Under the pieces are notes generated by a model. The model was not told where the DNA came from. It did not search any database and saw only the letters and a list, made by a program, of their open reading frames with translations. Shown here piece after piece: positions 8,439 through 18,700 of a DNA stretch of 64,000 bases. Positions within the stretch are counted from its first letter, which is position 1. The number at the start of each line of letters is the position of its first letter. The translations under genes and the position numbers were made by a program. Source of the stretch: Pseudomonas cichorii (GTDB taxonomy: Bacteria > Pseudomonadota > Gammaproteobacteria > Pseudomonadales > Pseudomonadaceae); the NCBI RefSeq assembly GCF_015471405.1, contig NZ_BLVZ01000005.1, positions 186,001-250,000 on the forward strand, given 5' to 3'.

Positions 8439-9338
8439 TTAAATCTGATACACCGGATGAGTGTTACACCACCGGCTTTTGTATTCCCGATCCGCGCGCC
8501 CAAACGAATAACGCAAGGGTTTGCCTAGGGAATCTGCATATTCCCATTGAGCCTGAGTGTTCACAAAACTCAGAACACTGCCTGGGCTCAACTCATTGAA
8601 CTGCGGATCGACACCGCCGTTCACGTACTCAAGACTTACCCATTCAGGAGCCTCGACACGGTACAGAACCTGTATGGCCGCAGGACGGTCGGCAACGTAC
8701 ACGACAGAACCTGTCATGAACTCCCGCAGAAGGGAAAACACCTCGACCAGATGGTCCTTGCCGGGCACATCAAACCCCCAGCGCTTGTGAAACAGATCGG
8801 CGTAGATCGACGCCTGTTCCTGGGAGGTCAGTTCACTCATCGGGCGGATCAGCCCGCCAGCTTCCTCCAGCAGGCGTTGTTCACGGCGCTGGTTATAACG
8901 GAACTTCTTGCTGTATTCCTCGGGGCGACGGGCCAGCGCCAGACCTTCGGACTGGATGCGCAGGTTGCCGATCCGGCCACTGTTGAGCTCCGAGACATAG
9001 CGCATGCGGTGCCGCACTGGCACGCTGCAATCCTGGGCCACGGGCAGGATGATCTCGGAGTTACCCAGATCGAACATGCCCCGCAACCCTTTGCGCTTGG
9101 TGACATCACGCGAAAGGGCAATATGACGCCCCCAGGAAGGCAGCGCGGCAATTGTCTGGCCATCGCGCACTACGCCCAGATAACGCACGGGAATACCGAC
9201 CAGCGATGACAATCGTTCTATGACCTGAGGATGGGTGGCAACGCTGCCACCATAGCGCGCCCAGACCTGGGCATACTCGTCTGCATCGATAGGGGTCCAG
9301 CCACGTTCACGCCAACTGCGAAGATGCCCGAGAATCAA
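8439..9338 (-). CDS. Mig-14-like / GNAT-fold protein
   Basis: A 299-aa protein resembling the Mig-14 family, associated in Salmonella and P. aeruginosa with resistance to antimicrobial peptides. The C-terminal half looks like a FemAB/GNAT acyltransferase: 'KKFRYNQRREQRLLEEAGG', 'LFHKRWGFDVPGKDHL' and 'SLEYVNGGVDPQFNELSPGSVL'. The first codon appears to be TTG, whose bases overlap the msbA stop as TTGA, so translation is probably coupled to msbA. No better ATG or GTG is seen nearby. In PAO1 the homologue (PA5003) neighbours dnpA but not msbA. The donor and acceptor are unknown. Confidence 0.78.
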   Translation of the reverse strand: MILGHLRSWRERGWTPIDADEYAQVWARYGGSVATHPQVIERLSSLVGIPVRYLGVVRDGQTIAALPSWGRHIALSRDVTKRKGLRGMFDLGNSEIILPVAQDCSVPVRHRMRYVSELNSGRIGNLRIQSEGLALARRPEEYSKKFRYNQRREQRLLEEAGGLIRPMSELTSQEQASIYADLFHKRWGFDVPGKDHLVEVFSLLREFMTGSVVYVADRPAAIQVLYRVEAPEWVSLEYVNGGVDPQFNELSPGSVLSFVNTQAQWEYADSLGKPLRYSFGRADREYKSRWCNTHPVYQI

Positions 9339-11122
9339 AGGGCGCCTCCTGTAACGCCCTCGCTTTCTTCCTTGAAATCCTTCTCGTGAAGACGCGCGTA
9401 GTAACCATTGAGAGCAAGCAATTGCTCATGGGTACCGCGCTCGACAATCTGGCCACGGTCCATGACCAGGATCAGATCAGCCTTCTCGATGGTCGTCAGG
9501 CGGTGAGCGATGACCAGAGTCGTGCGGCCCTTGACCACTTCATCCAGTGCAGCCTGGATATGGCGCTCGGATTCGGTATCGAGTGCCGAGGTCGCTTCAT
9601 CGAGGATCAGCAGCGGCGCATTCTTAAGCAGGGCACGAGCAATCGCCAGACGTTGACGCTGACCACCGGAAAGCAGAACACCGTTCTCGCCCACCAGGGT
9701 CTCGTAACCCTGAGGCATCTGTAAGATGAACTCGGCGGCATAGGCGGCTTCGGCGGCCTTTTGCACATCTTCGATGGGCGCACCGGCAAGATCACCGTAG
9801 GCGATGTTGTTGGTGACGGTATCGTTGAACAAGGTGACCTGCTGGTTCACCAGCGCGATGTGCTGGCGCAGATTGTTCAGTTTGTAATCTTCTACATCGA
9901 CACCATCGAGAAGGATCTGCCCTTCGCTGTGGTGATAGAAACGCGGAATCAGGTTGGCCAGTGTGGATTTCCCGCTACCCGAGCGTCCCACCAGCGCGAC
10001 CATCTGCCCCGGCTCGGCAGTGAAGGAAATATCCTTGAGCACCGGCGTCTCGACATTGGGATAGGCGAACGTCAGGTTACGCACTTCCAGACGACCGGAA
10101 ACATGTTCCTGCTCGCATGTGCCGCTGTCCACTTCAGGCTCTTCGTCCAGTTGCTCGAAAATGTTTTCGGCAGCCGCCAGGCCTTTCTGGATGGTCGCAC
10201 TCACTTCCGAAAGCTGACGAATCGGCTTTGGCAACAGGCCTGCCGCAGTGATGTAAGCGATCAGTTCACCAGCAGAAGCATCGCCACGCATGTACAGCAC
10301 CAGATACATCAAAATCGCCATCGCCACATAAATGACAAGCTGCAGCATGGGCGTGTAGATGGACTGCGTGCGGGTCATGCCGAGGCTGCGGTTCATGTTA
10401 CTGGCGCTGGCATCCTGAAAACGCTGCTTCTCGTATGTCTCTCCGCCGAAACTGCGTACAACCCGATAACCCTGAATCGCCTCTGAAGCGACATGGGTAA
10501 CGTCGCCCATCGCTTCCTGGATTTTCTTGCTTTGCTTGCGAAATTTCTTGCTGGCGCTGCTGACCATGACCGCGATGATCGGCAGGATGGCCAGCATGAC
10601 GAGGGTCATTTTCCAGTTGCTGTACAGCAGGTAACCGATCAGGAATACAACCGTGAACCCTTCACGAATCACCACTTTGATTGCATCGGTGGCCGCACCG
10701 GTCACCATGGTCACGTTGTAGGTGATACGTGAAATCAAGTGGCCGGAATTGTGGTTATCGAAATAACGGTTTGGCAGGGTCAGCAGGTTATCGAACAAGG
10801 AGCAACGCAGGTCATGAACAACCCCGCGAGCCACTTTGGCCAGGTAATAGTTACCCAAAAATGAGCCTATGCCTTGGTAGACCGCAATGAGTACAATCAG
10901 CAGCGGCACCCCGAGGATCAGCGACACACCGAGAAACTTGGTGCCGTCCGGCTCCTGCAAGGCGTTGAGAAAGTGTTTGAGCATGTCGGCCAGCATCGGC
11001 TGACTGGAGGCGAACAAAAGAAAGCCAATGATACTGACGGCAAACGCCCTCCAGTAGGGGAGCACGTATTTCAACAATCTCAGATAGATTTTCATGCTTG
11101 ACTGCTGGGTAGAACTGGCCAT
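9335..11122 (-). CDS. msbA: Lipid A-core flippase, ABC transporter
   Basis: A ~595-aa half-size ABC exporter with an N-terminal six-helix membrane domain (residues ~20-310) and a C-terminal ATPase with Walker A 'GRSGSGKSTL', signature 'LSGGQRQRLAIA', Walker B 'LLILDEATSALD' and switch 'IAHRLTT'. MsbA flips lipid A-core across the inner membrane. The ATG at 11122 has GGGG upstream; an ATG six codons earlier (11140) has no obvious ribosome-binding site. The stop overlaps the start of the Mig-14-like gene. It is divergent from the kinase-like gene at 11156 with only ~33 bp between them, so the two promoters must overlap one gene's 5' end. Confidence 0.97.
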   Translation of the reverse strand: MASSTQQSSMKIYLRLLKYVLPYWRAFAVSIIGFLLFASSQPMLADMLKHFLNALQEPDGTKFLGVSLILGVPLLIVLIAVYQGIGSFLGNYYLAKVARGVVHDLRCSLFDNLLTLPNRYFDNHNSGHLISRITYNVTMVTGAATDAIKVVIREGFTVVFLIGYLLYSNWKMTLVMLAILPIIAVMVSSASKKFRKQSKKIQEAMGDVTHVASEAIQGYRVVRSFGGETYEKQRFQDASASNMNRSLGMTRTQSIYTPMLQLVIYVAMAILMYLVLYMRGDASAGELIAYITAAGLLPKPIRQLSEVSATIQKGLAAAENIFEQLDEEPEVDSGTCEQEHVSGRLEVRNLTFAYPNVETPVLKDISFTAEPGQMVALVGRSGSGKSTLANLIPRFYHHSEGQILLDGVDVEDYKLNNLRQHIALVNQQVTLFNDTVTNNIAYGDLAGAPIEDVQKAAEAAYAAEFILQMPQGYETLVGENGVLLSGGQRQRLAIARALLKNAPLLILDEATSALDTESERHIQAALDEVVKGRTTLVIAHRLTTIEKADLILVMDRGQIVERGTHEQLLALNGYYARLHEKDFKEESEGVTGGAL

Positions 11123-11155
11123 TAACGCGCCCCGTACCATTCAAAAGAGAGACAG

Positions 11156-11773
11156 ATGCGCATTGTAACAGCGAACCAAATGCAAGATTGGCTAACCGAA
11201 GGGACCGTACTGGAAAAAGACAGCCATGGCCCCAAGGTCATCAGCCTTGCCAGCGGTGAGCTATTGAAGATTTTTCGCAGCAGGCGCCATCCACTGCTGG
11301 TTCGCCTGAACCCCGATGCACAGCGCTTTTATCAGCAAAGCTGTCGCCTGCGCGAACGAGGCATCAGCACGCCACAGGTCAATGATGTTTTCTGGGTAGA
11401 ACCTGCAAAAGGTATCAGCGCATGCCTTTATCAACCCTTGCCAGGCACCCCGCTGGACTCACTCTACAAGCAGTCGTTTGAAGCCTTCATGAATCTGCTG
11501 CCCGAGCTTGCCCAGTACATCCATTTCCTGCATCAACGTGGCATCTATTTCCGCTCATTGCACCTTGGCAATGTGCTGCGTACGCCCGACCAGGGTTTTG
11601 GGCTGATCGACTTCCTCGACACCCGCTTCAAGAGAAAGCCGCTAAGCAAATCGATGGTCAGACGCAACTTCCAGCATCTGCAGAACTACCTGCGACGCAG
11701 CAAGATTTCCGACTTTCCGTGGGAAGAGCTGATGCGCTCTTATGAGCTGGCAGCGACCAAGGCAGTCGCCTGA
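11156..11773 (+). CDS. Small LPS-type kinase-like protein (PA4998-like)
   Basis: A 205-aa protein with a reduced protein-kinase fold. 'ELLKIFRSRRH' may carry the ATP lysine; 'YFRSLHLGNVL' stands in for the HRD loop with the metal-binding Asn, and 'GFGLIDFLDTRF' for DFG. It resembles the Kdo/heptose kinases of the WaaP and KdkA type and the PA4998 product next to msbA in P. aeruginosa. The catalytic Asp of HRD is not present in its usual place (it reads SLH), so activity is uncertain. Divergent from msbA. Confidence 0.75.
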   Translation: MRIVTANQMQDWLTEGTVLEKDSHGPKVISLASGELLKIFRSRRHPLLVRLNPDAQRFYQQSCRLRERGISTPQVNDVFWVEPAKGISACLYQPLPGTPLDSLYKQSFEAFMNLLPELAQYIHFLHQRGIYFRSLHLGNVLRTPDQGFGLIDFLDTRFKRKPLSKSMVRRNFQHLQNYLRRSKISDFPWEELMRSYELAATKAVA

Positions 11774-11778
11774 GACAA

Positions 11779-11801
11779 GCCCTCTCCCGATGCGAGAGGG
11801 C
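11779..11801. terminator. Hairpin between convergent genes
   Basis: GCCCTCTC and GAGAGGGC form a perfect 8-bp stem with a 7-base loop, just after the kinase stop. There is no T-run on either side, so termination strength is doubtful. Confidence 0.45.
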
Positions 11802-11817
11802 GGATCAGCAAGTACGG

Positions 11818-12780
11818 TTATCCTTTAGAGAAAAGCTTAAGCACTAACCGGTCAAGAAGACTCATCGGGCCGCCCGCCGAAAACTCACCCGATAGATGCT
11901 GAAAAACAACTTCAGACTGCTTGAAGTAATCAAGATGCTGCCTCGCGAAAAGCATCCCCTGTTCCGCTATACGGGCAAGTAGTGCGGGGTCGCTGCGTAA
12001 CAAAGCCAGCTTCTCCGAGAACTCGTTATCGTCACTGTAGAGCATGACGTTGACGCCATCCTCAAGCCCAAGAGCCTGCTCTTCACCGTGCCCTTGGCGG
12101 TAGGCCAGCAATACACAACCGCAAGCCATGGCCTCGAAGTTTTTCGCCATATATTCGCCAAGCCCGATATCGGCACTGACAAATACTCGAATGCGATTGA
12201 GCGCTTCACGATACTCATCGCCGGGCGCAGTTCGCATGAGCTCAAGCTGATAACGATCAACAGCCTGCTGCAGGAAATCACGCCGCTCACGGTATGTATC
12301 ACTGCCCAGACGACCGATGAACCCTAGTTCGATATCGCGCTCGGCACCATTGGCATACAGCGAGGAAGAGTTATAACCCTTGGCCAGAAAACGGGTATCA
12401 ACGCCCAGTTCCCGAAAGCGCTCGGCCACCCAAAAGCCCGTCATGATTATTTTGGCGTGGGGAATCTTGCGATAGAAAGCAGAGAATTTTCCCTGCCACC
12501 GAGAACCGGAAATGAATTCCTGGCAGGCGTCTTCCTCGTAGATCAGCAACCCTGAAATACGCTTGAGCTGGCGAGCCTGCTTGCACAGGTATCGGAAGAG
12601 CAGATCAACCACGACCCTGTCATAGAGCGAGAAATCGATCGCACTCAATACACGGCCCAACTGTTTGTGCTGGTCACGGTCAACGTGGCGCACTTCCACA
12701 TCGGCAAAGCGCTTGAGCCCTTCCCACAACTGGCGGTTGTCGGGTTCTCTCGGAGTACAGGTCAGCACCAGAATGCGCAT
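11818..12780 (-). CDS. Glycosyltransferase, GT-B / family-1 like
   Basis: A 320-aa protein starting 'MRILVLTCTPREPDNRQLW' at an ATG that overlaps the stop of the upstream glycosyltransferase (ATGA). The frame is open further upstream, but that part lies inside the other gene. The C-terminal half has 'EYMAKNFEAMACGCVLLAYR' and 'LEDGVNVMLYSDDNEF', the nucleotide-sugar binding pattern of GT4/CgeB-type enzymes. It probably adds an outer-core sugar. The corresponding position in P. aeruginosa holds wapH, but similarity is not clear enough to use that name. Confidence 0.82.
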   Translation of the reverse strand: MRILVLTCTPREPDNRQLWEGLKRFADVEVRHVDRDQHKQLGRVLSAIDFSLYDRVVVDLLFRYLCKQARQLKRISGLLIYEEDACQEFISGSRWQGKFSAFYRKIPHAKIIMTGFWVAERFRELGVDTRFLAKGYNSSSLYANGAERDIELGFIGRLGSDTYRERRDFLQQAVDRYQLELMRTAPGDEYREALNRIRVFVSADIGLGEYMAKNFEAMACGCVLLAYRQGHGEEQALGLEDGVNVMLYSDDNEFSEKLALLRSDPALLARIAEQGMLFARQHLDYFKQSEVVFQHLSGEFSAGGPMSLLDRLVLKLFSKG

Positions 12781-13676
12781 CAGCGCTTCCCGAACTTGAG
12801 CGCCTTGCGCAAGTAACTCCACTTCAGAGCCTGCAAGGGACTGAAACGAAGAGCACGCAGATAATAACGACGCGCTACGGAGTAATCGCCAGCCAGTTGA
12901 GCGGCACGGAACAACGAGAGATAGACCTGAGCCGAATAGCGAGGCAGAAGAGACCTGCACTCGTCCGGCAGGTGCGCAAATACTTCCTTGATCAACCCTG
13001 TGGCCACGCTTTCTTCATCGGCACGGCTATGGCGCAAGCTATCGGCGTGCTTATAGATACGCGCTATTGGCTGATGAACCAGAGCAACCGGAGCACTGAC
13101 CAGGGCATAGGCAAACACCGGTATATCCTCGCCCGAGCGCAGGCTTTGCGGATAAGGGCGCTTGAGCAGAAGATCGCGCCGCAGCAGGGTGCAGCAATGG
13201 GAAACAGCGATTTTCTTCTGCAACAGATACCGGCGCACCAACTGCTCCGGGCTGCCCTGGGCCGGCGTCGGCTGGCGAACCCGCTCACGCCCGTCCGGGT
13301 AGACCGAGATCTGGCCTCCCAGCACCAAACCCGCATCAGGATTGTCAATCACCGCCTTGCGCATCGAAGCCAGCGCATCCGGCAACAGCTCGTCATCGGC
13401 GTCCAGCATCAGGGCATAGCGCCCCCGAGCCAGGCGCACACCATGATTACGCGCTGCCGCCGCACCCGCATTGGCTTGATGCACAACGGTCATGCCACTG
13501 CCATGGCGGGCCTGATAATCATCAAGCACCCGCTGGGTATCGTCGGTGGAACCATCATTGACGACAACCAGCTCAACATCGTCGGTCAACTGAGACAGCA
13601 CTGAATCAATCGCTCGCGGCAACAACAAGGCATAGTTGTAAGCGGGGATGACGACGCTGATCAGTGGCTCAGGCAT
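12780..13676 (-). CDS. Family 2 glycosyltransferase (GT-A)
   Basis: A 298-aa protein with the classic GT2 N-terminus 'LISVVIPAYNYALLLPRAIDSVLSQ', then 'LVVVNDGSTDDT' and the metal-binding 'LMLDADDELLPDA'. It overlaps the carbamoyltransferase stop by 8 bp and the next glycosyltransferase by one base in ATGA form, so the three genes form one translationally coupled unit. It likely acts on the LPS outer core from a nucleotide sugar in the cytoplasm. Confidence 0.9.
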   Translation of the reverse strand: MPEPLISVVIPAYNYALLLPRAIDSVLSQLTDDVELVVVNDGSTDDTQRVLDDYQARHGSGMTVVHQANAGAAAARNHGVRLARGRYALMLDADDELLPDALASMRKAVIDNPDAGLVLGGQISVYPDGRERVRQPTPAQGSPEQLVRRYLLQKKIAVSHCCTLLRRDLLLKRPYPQSLRSGEDIPVFAYALVSAPVALVHQPIARIYKHADSLRHSRADEESVATGLIKEVFAHLPDECRSLLPRYSAQVYLSLFRAAQLAGDYSVARRYYLRALRFSPLQALKWSYLRKALKFGKR

Positions 13677-15423
13677 TCTCGTACGTATCCACGCCGTCCT
13701 TGACGACCAGAATGTCTTCCATGATCAGGTACTGCAGATCCGACCCGAAGAACATGTTCAGCGCATCGGTGGGCGAGCAGATCATCGGCTCACCGCGACG
13801 GTTGAGCGAGGTGTTGAGCGACACACCGTTGCCGGTCAGGTTTTCCAATGCCTTCATCATGTCGTAGTAGCGCGGGTTGTATTCGCGCTTGAGTACCTGG
13901 GCACGGGACGTTCCGTCTTCGTGGACGACTTCCGGCACGCGGGTCTTCCACTCTTCAGCCACTTCGAAGGTGAAGGTCATGAACGGCGCCGGGTGATCGA
14001 TGGTGATCATCTGCGGCGCCACGGTGTCGAGCATCGACGGGCAGAAAGGCCTCCAGCGCTCGCGGAACTTGATCTGTTCGTTGATGCGGTTGGCAACGCC
14101 CGGAATGCTTGGGCAACCGATGATAGAACGACCACCCAGCGCACGCGGACCGAACTCCATGCGGCCCTGGAACCACGCCACCGGATTGCCTTCGACCATG
14201 ATTCGGGCGATGCGCTCGGGGGTATTTTCGATCTGGCGCCAGACCGGCTTGTCCGGGTGACGGGCGCAGGCTGCGATCACGTCCTCGTTGCTGTAGGCCG
14301 GGCCGAGGTAGACGTGCTCCATCTTCTCGACCGGCACGCCACGAGCGTGAGAGACATAAGCCGCTGCACCGACCGCCGTACCGGCGTCGCCGGAGGCTGG
14401 CTGGACGAACAGTTCTTTCACTTCCGGACGGGCAATGATGCGCTGGTTCAGCTTCACGTTCAGCGCACAGCCGCCCGCGAAGGCGATCTTGCCGGTTTCC
14501 TTGAGGATGTCACCCAGGTAGTGATCCATCATTTGCAACGCCAGTTTCTCGAACAGCGCCTGCATGCTGGCGGCGTAGTGGATGTAAGGCTCATCGGCCA
14601 CATCGCCTACACGTTTCGGACCCAGCCATTCGATCAGTTTCGGCGAGAAGTAGAAGCCCTTGCCGTTCTCTTTATAGCGACGCAGGCCGATGACGTTGGC
14701 CAGCTCGGTATTGATGATCAGCTCGCCGTTTTCAAAGGTCGCCAGACGCGAGAAGTCGTACTTGCTGGCATCGCCATACGGCGCCATGCCCATGACCTTG
14801 AACTCGCCGTCGAGCATCTCGAAACCGAGGAATTCGGTGATCGCGCCATACAGGCCGCCGAGGGAGTCCGGGTCGAAGAATTCCTTGATCTTGTGGATCT
14901 TGCCGTTTTCGCCATAGCCGAAGAAGGTCGTGGCGTACTCACCCTTGCCGTCGATACCCATGATCGCGGTCTTTTCCTTGAAACCGGAACAGTGGTAGGC
15001 GCTGGAAGCGTGGGCCAGGTGGTGCTCGACCGGCTCGATCTTGATCTTTTTCGGATCGAAGCCCAATTGCTCGAGGCACCAGACGATCTTGTTGCGGTAG
15101 CGCTTGTAACGGCGGTTGCCCATCAACAGTGCATCGAGTGCGCGGTCAGGTGCGTACCAGTAACGCTTGGCGTAGTGCCAGCGAGCCTTGCCGAACAGGC
15201 TGATCGGCGCGAACGGAATCGCCACCACATCGACGTCCGAAGGCTTGATGCCTGCCTGCTCCAGGCAGAACTTCGCCGACTCGTAGGGCATGCGGTTCTT
15301 TGCATGTTTATCGCGAACGAAACGCTCTTCTTCAGCCGCCGCAATCAGCTTGCCGTCGATATAAAGCGCTGCGGAAGGATCATGGCTAAGGGCGCCGGAC
15401 AGGCCAAGGATCGTCAATGCCAC
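13669..15423 (-). CDS. wapO: Carbamoyltransferase (NodU/CmcH type) for LPS core
   Basis: A 584-aa, full-length O-carbamoyltransferase. The N-terminal TsaD-like ATPase part has 'LSHDPSAALYIDGKL', the metal-binding 'VEHHLAHASSAYH' and 'FAGGCALNVKLNQ'. 'PASGDAGTAVGAA' and 'FQGRMEFGPRALGGRSI' follow, and the C-terminal YrdC-like domain ends the protein. In P. aeruginosa the orthologue PA5005 (WapO) is assigned to 7-O-carbamoylation of heptose II. It heads the three-gene unit with the two glycosyltransferases. The symbol is by position and family, not experiment. Confidence 0.88.
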   Translation of the reverse strand: MALTILGLSGALSHDPSAALYIDGKLIAAAEEERFVRDKHAKNRMPYESAKFCLEQAGIKPSDVDVVAIPFAPISLFGKARWHYAKRYWYAPDRALDALLMGNRRYKRYRNKIVWCLEQLGFDPKKIKIEPVEHHLAHASSAYHCSGFKEKTAIMGIDGKGEYATTFFGYGENGKIHKIKEFFDPDSLGGLYGAITEFLGFEMLDGEFKVMGMAPYGDASKYDFSRLATFENGELIINTELANVIGLRRYKENGKGFYFSPKLIEWLGPKRVGDVADEPYIHYAASMQALFEKLALQMMDHYLGDILKETGKIAFAGGCALNVKLNQRIIARPEVKELFVQPASGDAGTAVGAAAYVSHARGVPVEKMEHVYLGPAYSNEDVIAACARHPDKPVWRQIENTPERIARIMVEGNPVAWFQGRMEFGPRALGGRSIIGCPSIPGVANRINEQIKFRERWRPFCPSMLDTVAPQMITIDHPAPFMTFTFEVAEEWKTRVPEVVHEDGTSRAQVLKREYNPRYYDMMKALENLTGNGVSLNTSLNRRGEPMICSPTDALNMFFGSDLQYLIMEDILVVKDGVDTYENA

Positions 15424-15518
15424 TAGGGTCTAGCCTCTTTAGTCTGCATGCAGGCGCATCGCGCCCGATAAAAGGTGTGCCCCCCGCACTGCGGGCCAGG
15501 GACAGCTAAAGCGCGCGA

Positions 15519-15524
15519 TTATAG
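15519..15524 (-). promoter_or_regulatory. Candidate -10 box for the carbamoyltransferase operon
   Basis: On the minus strand a perfect TATAAT is embedded in TACGCTATAATCGCGC about 95 bp before the start codon. No convincing TTGACA is found 17 bp upstream. The 284-bp gap (15424-15707) also holds the promoter of the large toxin gene, which I could not locate. Confidence 0.4.
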
Positions 15525-15707
15525 CGTAATGACCGGGGATTTGGCTCGGGGACTGAAAGCCGATCCGAATATATAGACAGGCTTTGCATCCAATAACTAT
15601 CTACGCCCTCGCTGCGCACTGCTTCTGATTGATTGAGCCCATCACTGTCGGCCCGACGGCCCTCAATCAAACCTCAGCGCTTGAAGTGCTCAACGGAAAG
15701 TAGACAC

Positions 15708-18700
15708 ATGGAAACATTGCCCCCTCCAACCGGGCTCCCCGACGATACATTGCCAGCAGCCTCGGCCGCCCTCAAAAGGCTCGCAGAGCTGAGTACCAGC
15801 CTGCAGACAGAGTTGGGCGAACTGCCTACAGCGCAGGATACCTTGCTGGATGCAATCACGACCTCGGACACCTCACAGCGAGAGCTGGAAGTAGCCCGCC
15901 TGTTGCAACGCATCGATGATTACTGGGATTCGCCCAGCGCGTCAGACGGAACCCGTTACGAGAAATTCCTGACCGGCATGCAGCAAACCCTGCGTGACGA
16001 ACTCAGCGTCAAGATCCACGAACGAGATCTCACCACACAATATCTGGCGTGCCTGCCCGCCTCGCGCCGTCGGTCGGACAGTCCGACGGCGGTTCCTCCC
16101 AAAATCTTTTCTCTGCATGTAAAGCTTCAGGAGCAAGAGCAGGTCGAAGTGGCCGGCGCTCTGGTAATGAGCCAGGATCAGGGTCATACCTTGCTGATAA
16201 TGCCGGGCATCGGCGCAACGGGTTTCACCAGCCAGGCACAGATGCTTGAAACCCTGCCCGACTGGCTAAACAGCCCGACCTTGAGAGATGCCCTGTTCAA
16301 CTGTATCGAGCAGCGCCATCAGGACGTGCTGACAGAGATCGGCAACGATCCTGATCTGCATCTTGAGCCGTTCACGGCAGCCGACCTGCTGCTCACGCCC
16401 ATCAGCGATTCTCCCTACGCTCACGCCATGGACAGGCTGATCGACAAACAGCGCAAAGATGTCCGCTACGCCTGCATGTTGACGAGCGTCGATAACCGGG
16501 AAAAACATCAGGCACTGATCCAGAATGCCATTGGCATGCGCGGCCTGTTCGGCCCCGGAGCCCTGCTGGAACTGCGCGAACTGGCCTCTCTGGAAAGCCG
16601 CTATCGCCGCAGCCTGCCGGACTGGATCAAGATGGCCAGCCAGGATGACCGCAGCACCTATGCCGAGCGCCTGCAGCAGTATGATCAGGCACGCGCAGTC
16701 ACGGTGAGCGCCCTCAATGCGGCGGCATCCCCGGAGCAGTTTGCCAGGGCACAACTGCGCATACGGATGGCAAACGATCTGGGTTACGACCTGGACCCGA
16801 GCACCATCAAGGCCAACACTCAGCGCACACTTCCAGTGACAGGCGAAGCCTACACGGTGACCCGCTCATTGACGGAACTGGCGCTGTACGGCCTGCATCC
16901 GGGCGACGGCAAAGCCGGTTCGGAATTTCTCGGGCACACGACGCTCAGCCTTGAAGACGCGCCGCTGGCAGAAGAGCACTCATCCTTGACCCCGGCCTAT
17001 CTGGTCAAGGTCATCGAAGAACTCGACCTGCGGCTGACCTTCGCAGCCTTTCAACAGGCGCAGTACCGTAAAGAACACAATCAGCAACTCATGCACTTGC
17101 TGACTCGCAGACAGATAAGCGCCCTGGCTTACGCCGCCAAAATGCAAGGCCATATCCGGCCCGAGGATTTCACGATTGTCGAAACGGTCACGAATCCGGC
17201 ACAGGGCAACACGGATTTCCGCCTGATCGTCCAGCAGGTCAAACTGAACCGCCAGGTACTGAGCAAATTGCTGGTCGTTCGCCAGGAAACGACAACAGGT
17301 CAGTTGGAGCGCCTGATCATGGTTGCAGTGGACGCTCCGCAGACTCAGTGTTTCTGGGCCTTCGACAATCAAACCCAACTGCGCAATGAACTGGTCGGCT
17401 GGGTGGTTTCGGACAAGCTGTGCGACTACCTGCTCAATCAGGTGGAGGTTGCGGCTCGCGCCGGGCTTGCAGCGCAACTGGCGGCTTTGAAACTCAAACC
17501 CTACCCGCCCGAGGGCTTCCTTGAACTGGTCAGCCTGTCAGGCTTTGATGCTGGCCTGCGCATTCTCGCCGAACAGCACATTCGTGTGGCGTTATCCGAG
17601 CAGCAGCGACACACGCCTGACTGGTATCGGCATGCCACCCCGGCACAACGCCAGGAACTGGTGGCTCTTGAGGATGCAGCCAACGGCGCACGCAAGAATT
17701 ACGACGCCAAACCGCATACCCATATGCAATCCTTCAAGGCCTACACCCATGAACGGGCAAGCAGGCAGATCAGCAAACTGCTCGACGTACCGGTAGGCCG
17801 CGTAGATCCCGACCTGATTGTGATCAGCAGCGAGCGCGAGACGCTGACCTATACCGACATGCTGCTCAATGGCTACGACGACAGCATCGGCATCATCCGC
17901 AGTACCGCCGACACCCAGGCAACCTTCCGTGGCCCGGAGGGCGTGAACCTGAGCGCGCTGTCGCCTGTGAAAGTCGCCGAGTCGGTACGCAACCAATGGC
18001 TGGCCGACGACTACATCGCTCTCGTGAAAAACACCCTGCTCAATACCGGCTCGCAAGGTTATGAATACCGTCGCAAGACCAGCCTGCTGATGACACAGCT
18101 ACAGATGAAAGCGGCGGCCTTGCGCAGCCTGCTCAAGGGACATATCAGCGCGACGCAGTATCAATGGCTTTGGGATTCCATCGACCACGCCCATCTGAGC
18201 GATGCAAGGACGCGCGAGCAATACCCGCTGTATCCGTTACAGATCCATGTGGATAAACCCTTTATCGCCTCAGGCGTGGGAGGCATCGATCAACTGGTCA
18301 TTCCCGACACCAACCTGATTCACGTCGAAACAGTGCAAGGCTGCATCGCCATCCTTCCCATGTCCATCAGGCAGGCGTCGCTTCTCTACACGCCACAGGC
18401 ACCGGACGGCATAGAGTTCCGCCTGTTCAGCAGTTTCACCGATTCACTCGGCACACCGGGCATGATCGACTACTACAAGGACCGCTGCCGCCTAAAATCA
18501 CGCAAGGCCCTGTCGTTCTTCCTGAGAGACATGCAGAAGGGCAACGCCAGCAAGGCACCTTTTCTACCCAGGGAATCCATTTCCGACTTCGCCGACACCT
18601 GCTTCAATCGCCCGATCCTGCGCAAACTGCGGGATGTGGAAGAAACCACCACCGGGCGCAATGACATGCTGGCCAAACTGATATGGGTCAGCATCGAGGT

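Noticed and set aside
13648..15426. Open frame of 592 codons on the plus strand
   Set aside because: Antisense to the carbamoyltransferase gene, which has full motif support.
15633..15707. Upstream start of the large toxin frame at 15633
   Set aside because: The first 25 residues are Ser/Arg-rich with no ribosome-binding site. GGAAAG supports the ATG at 15708.
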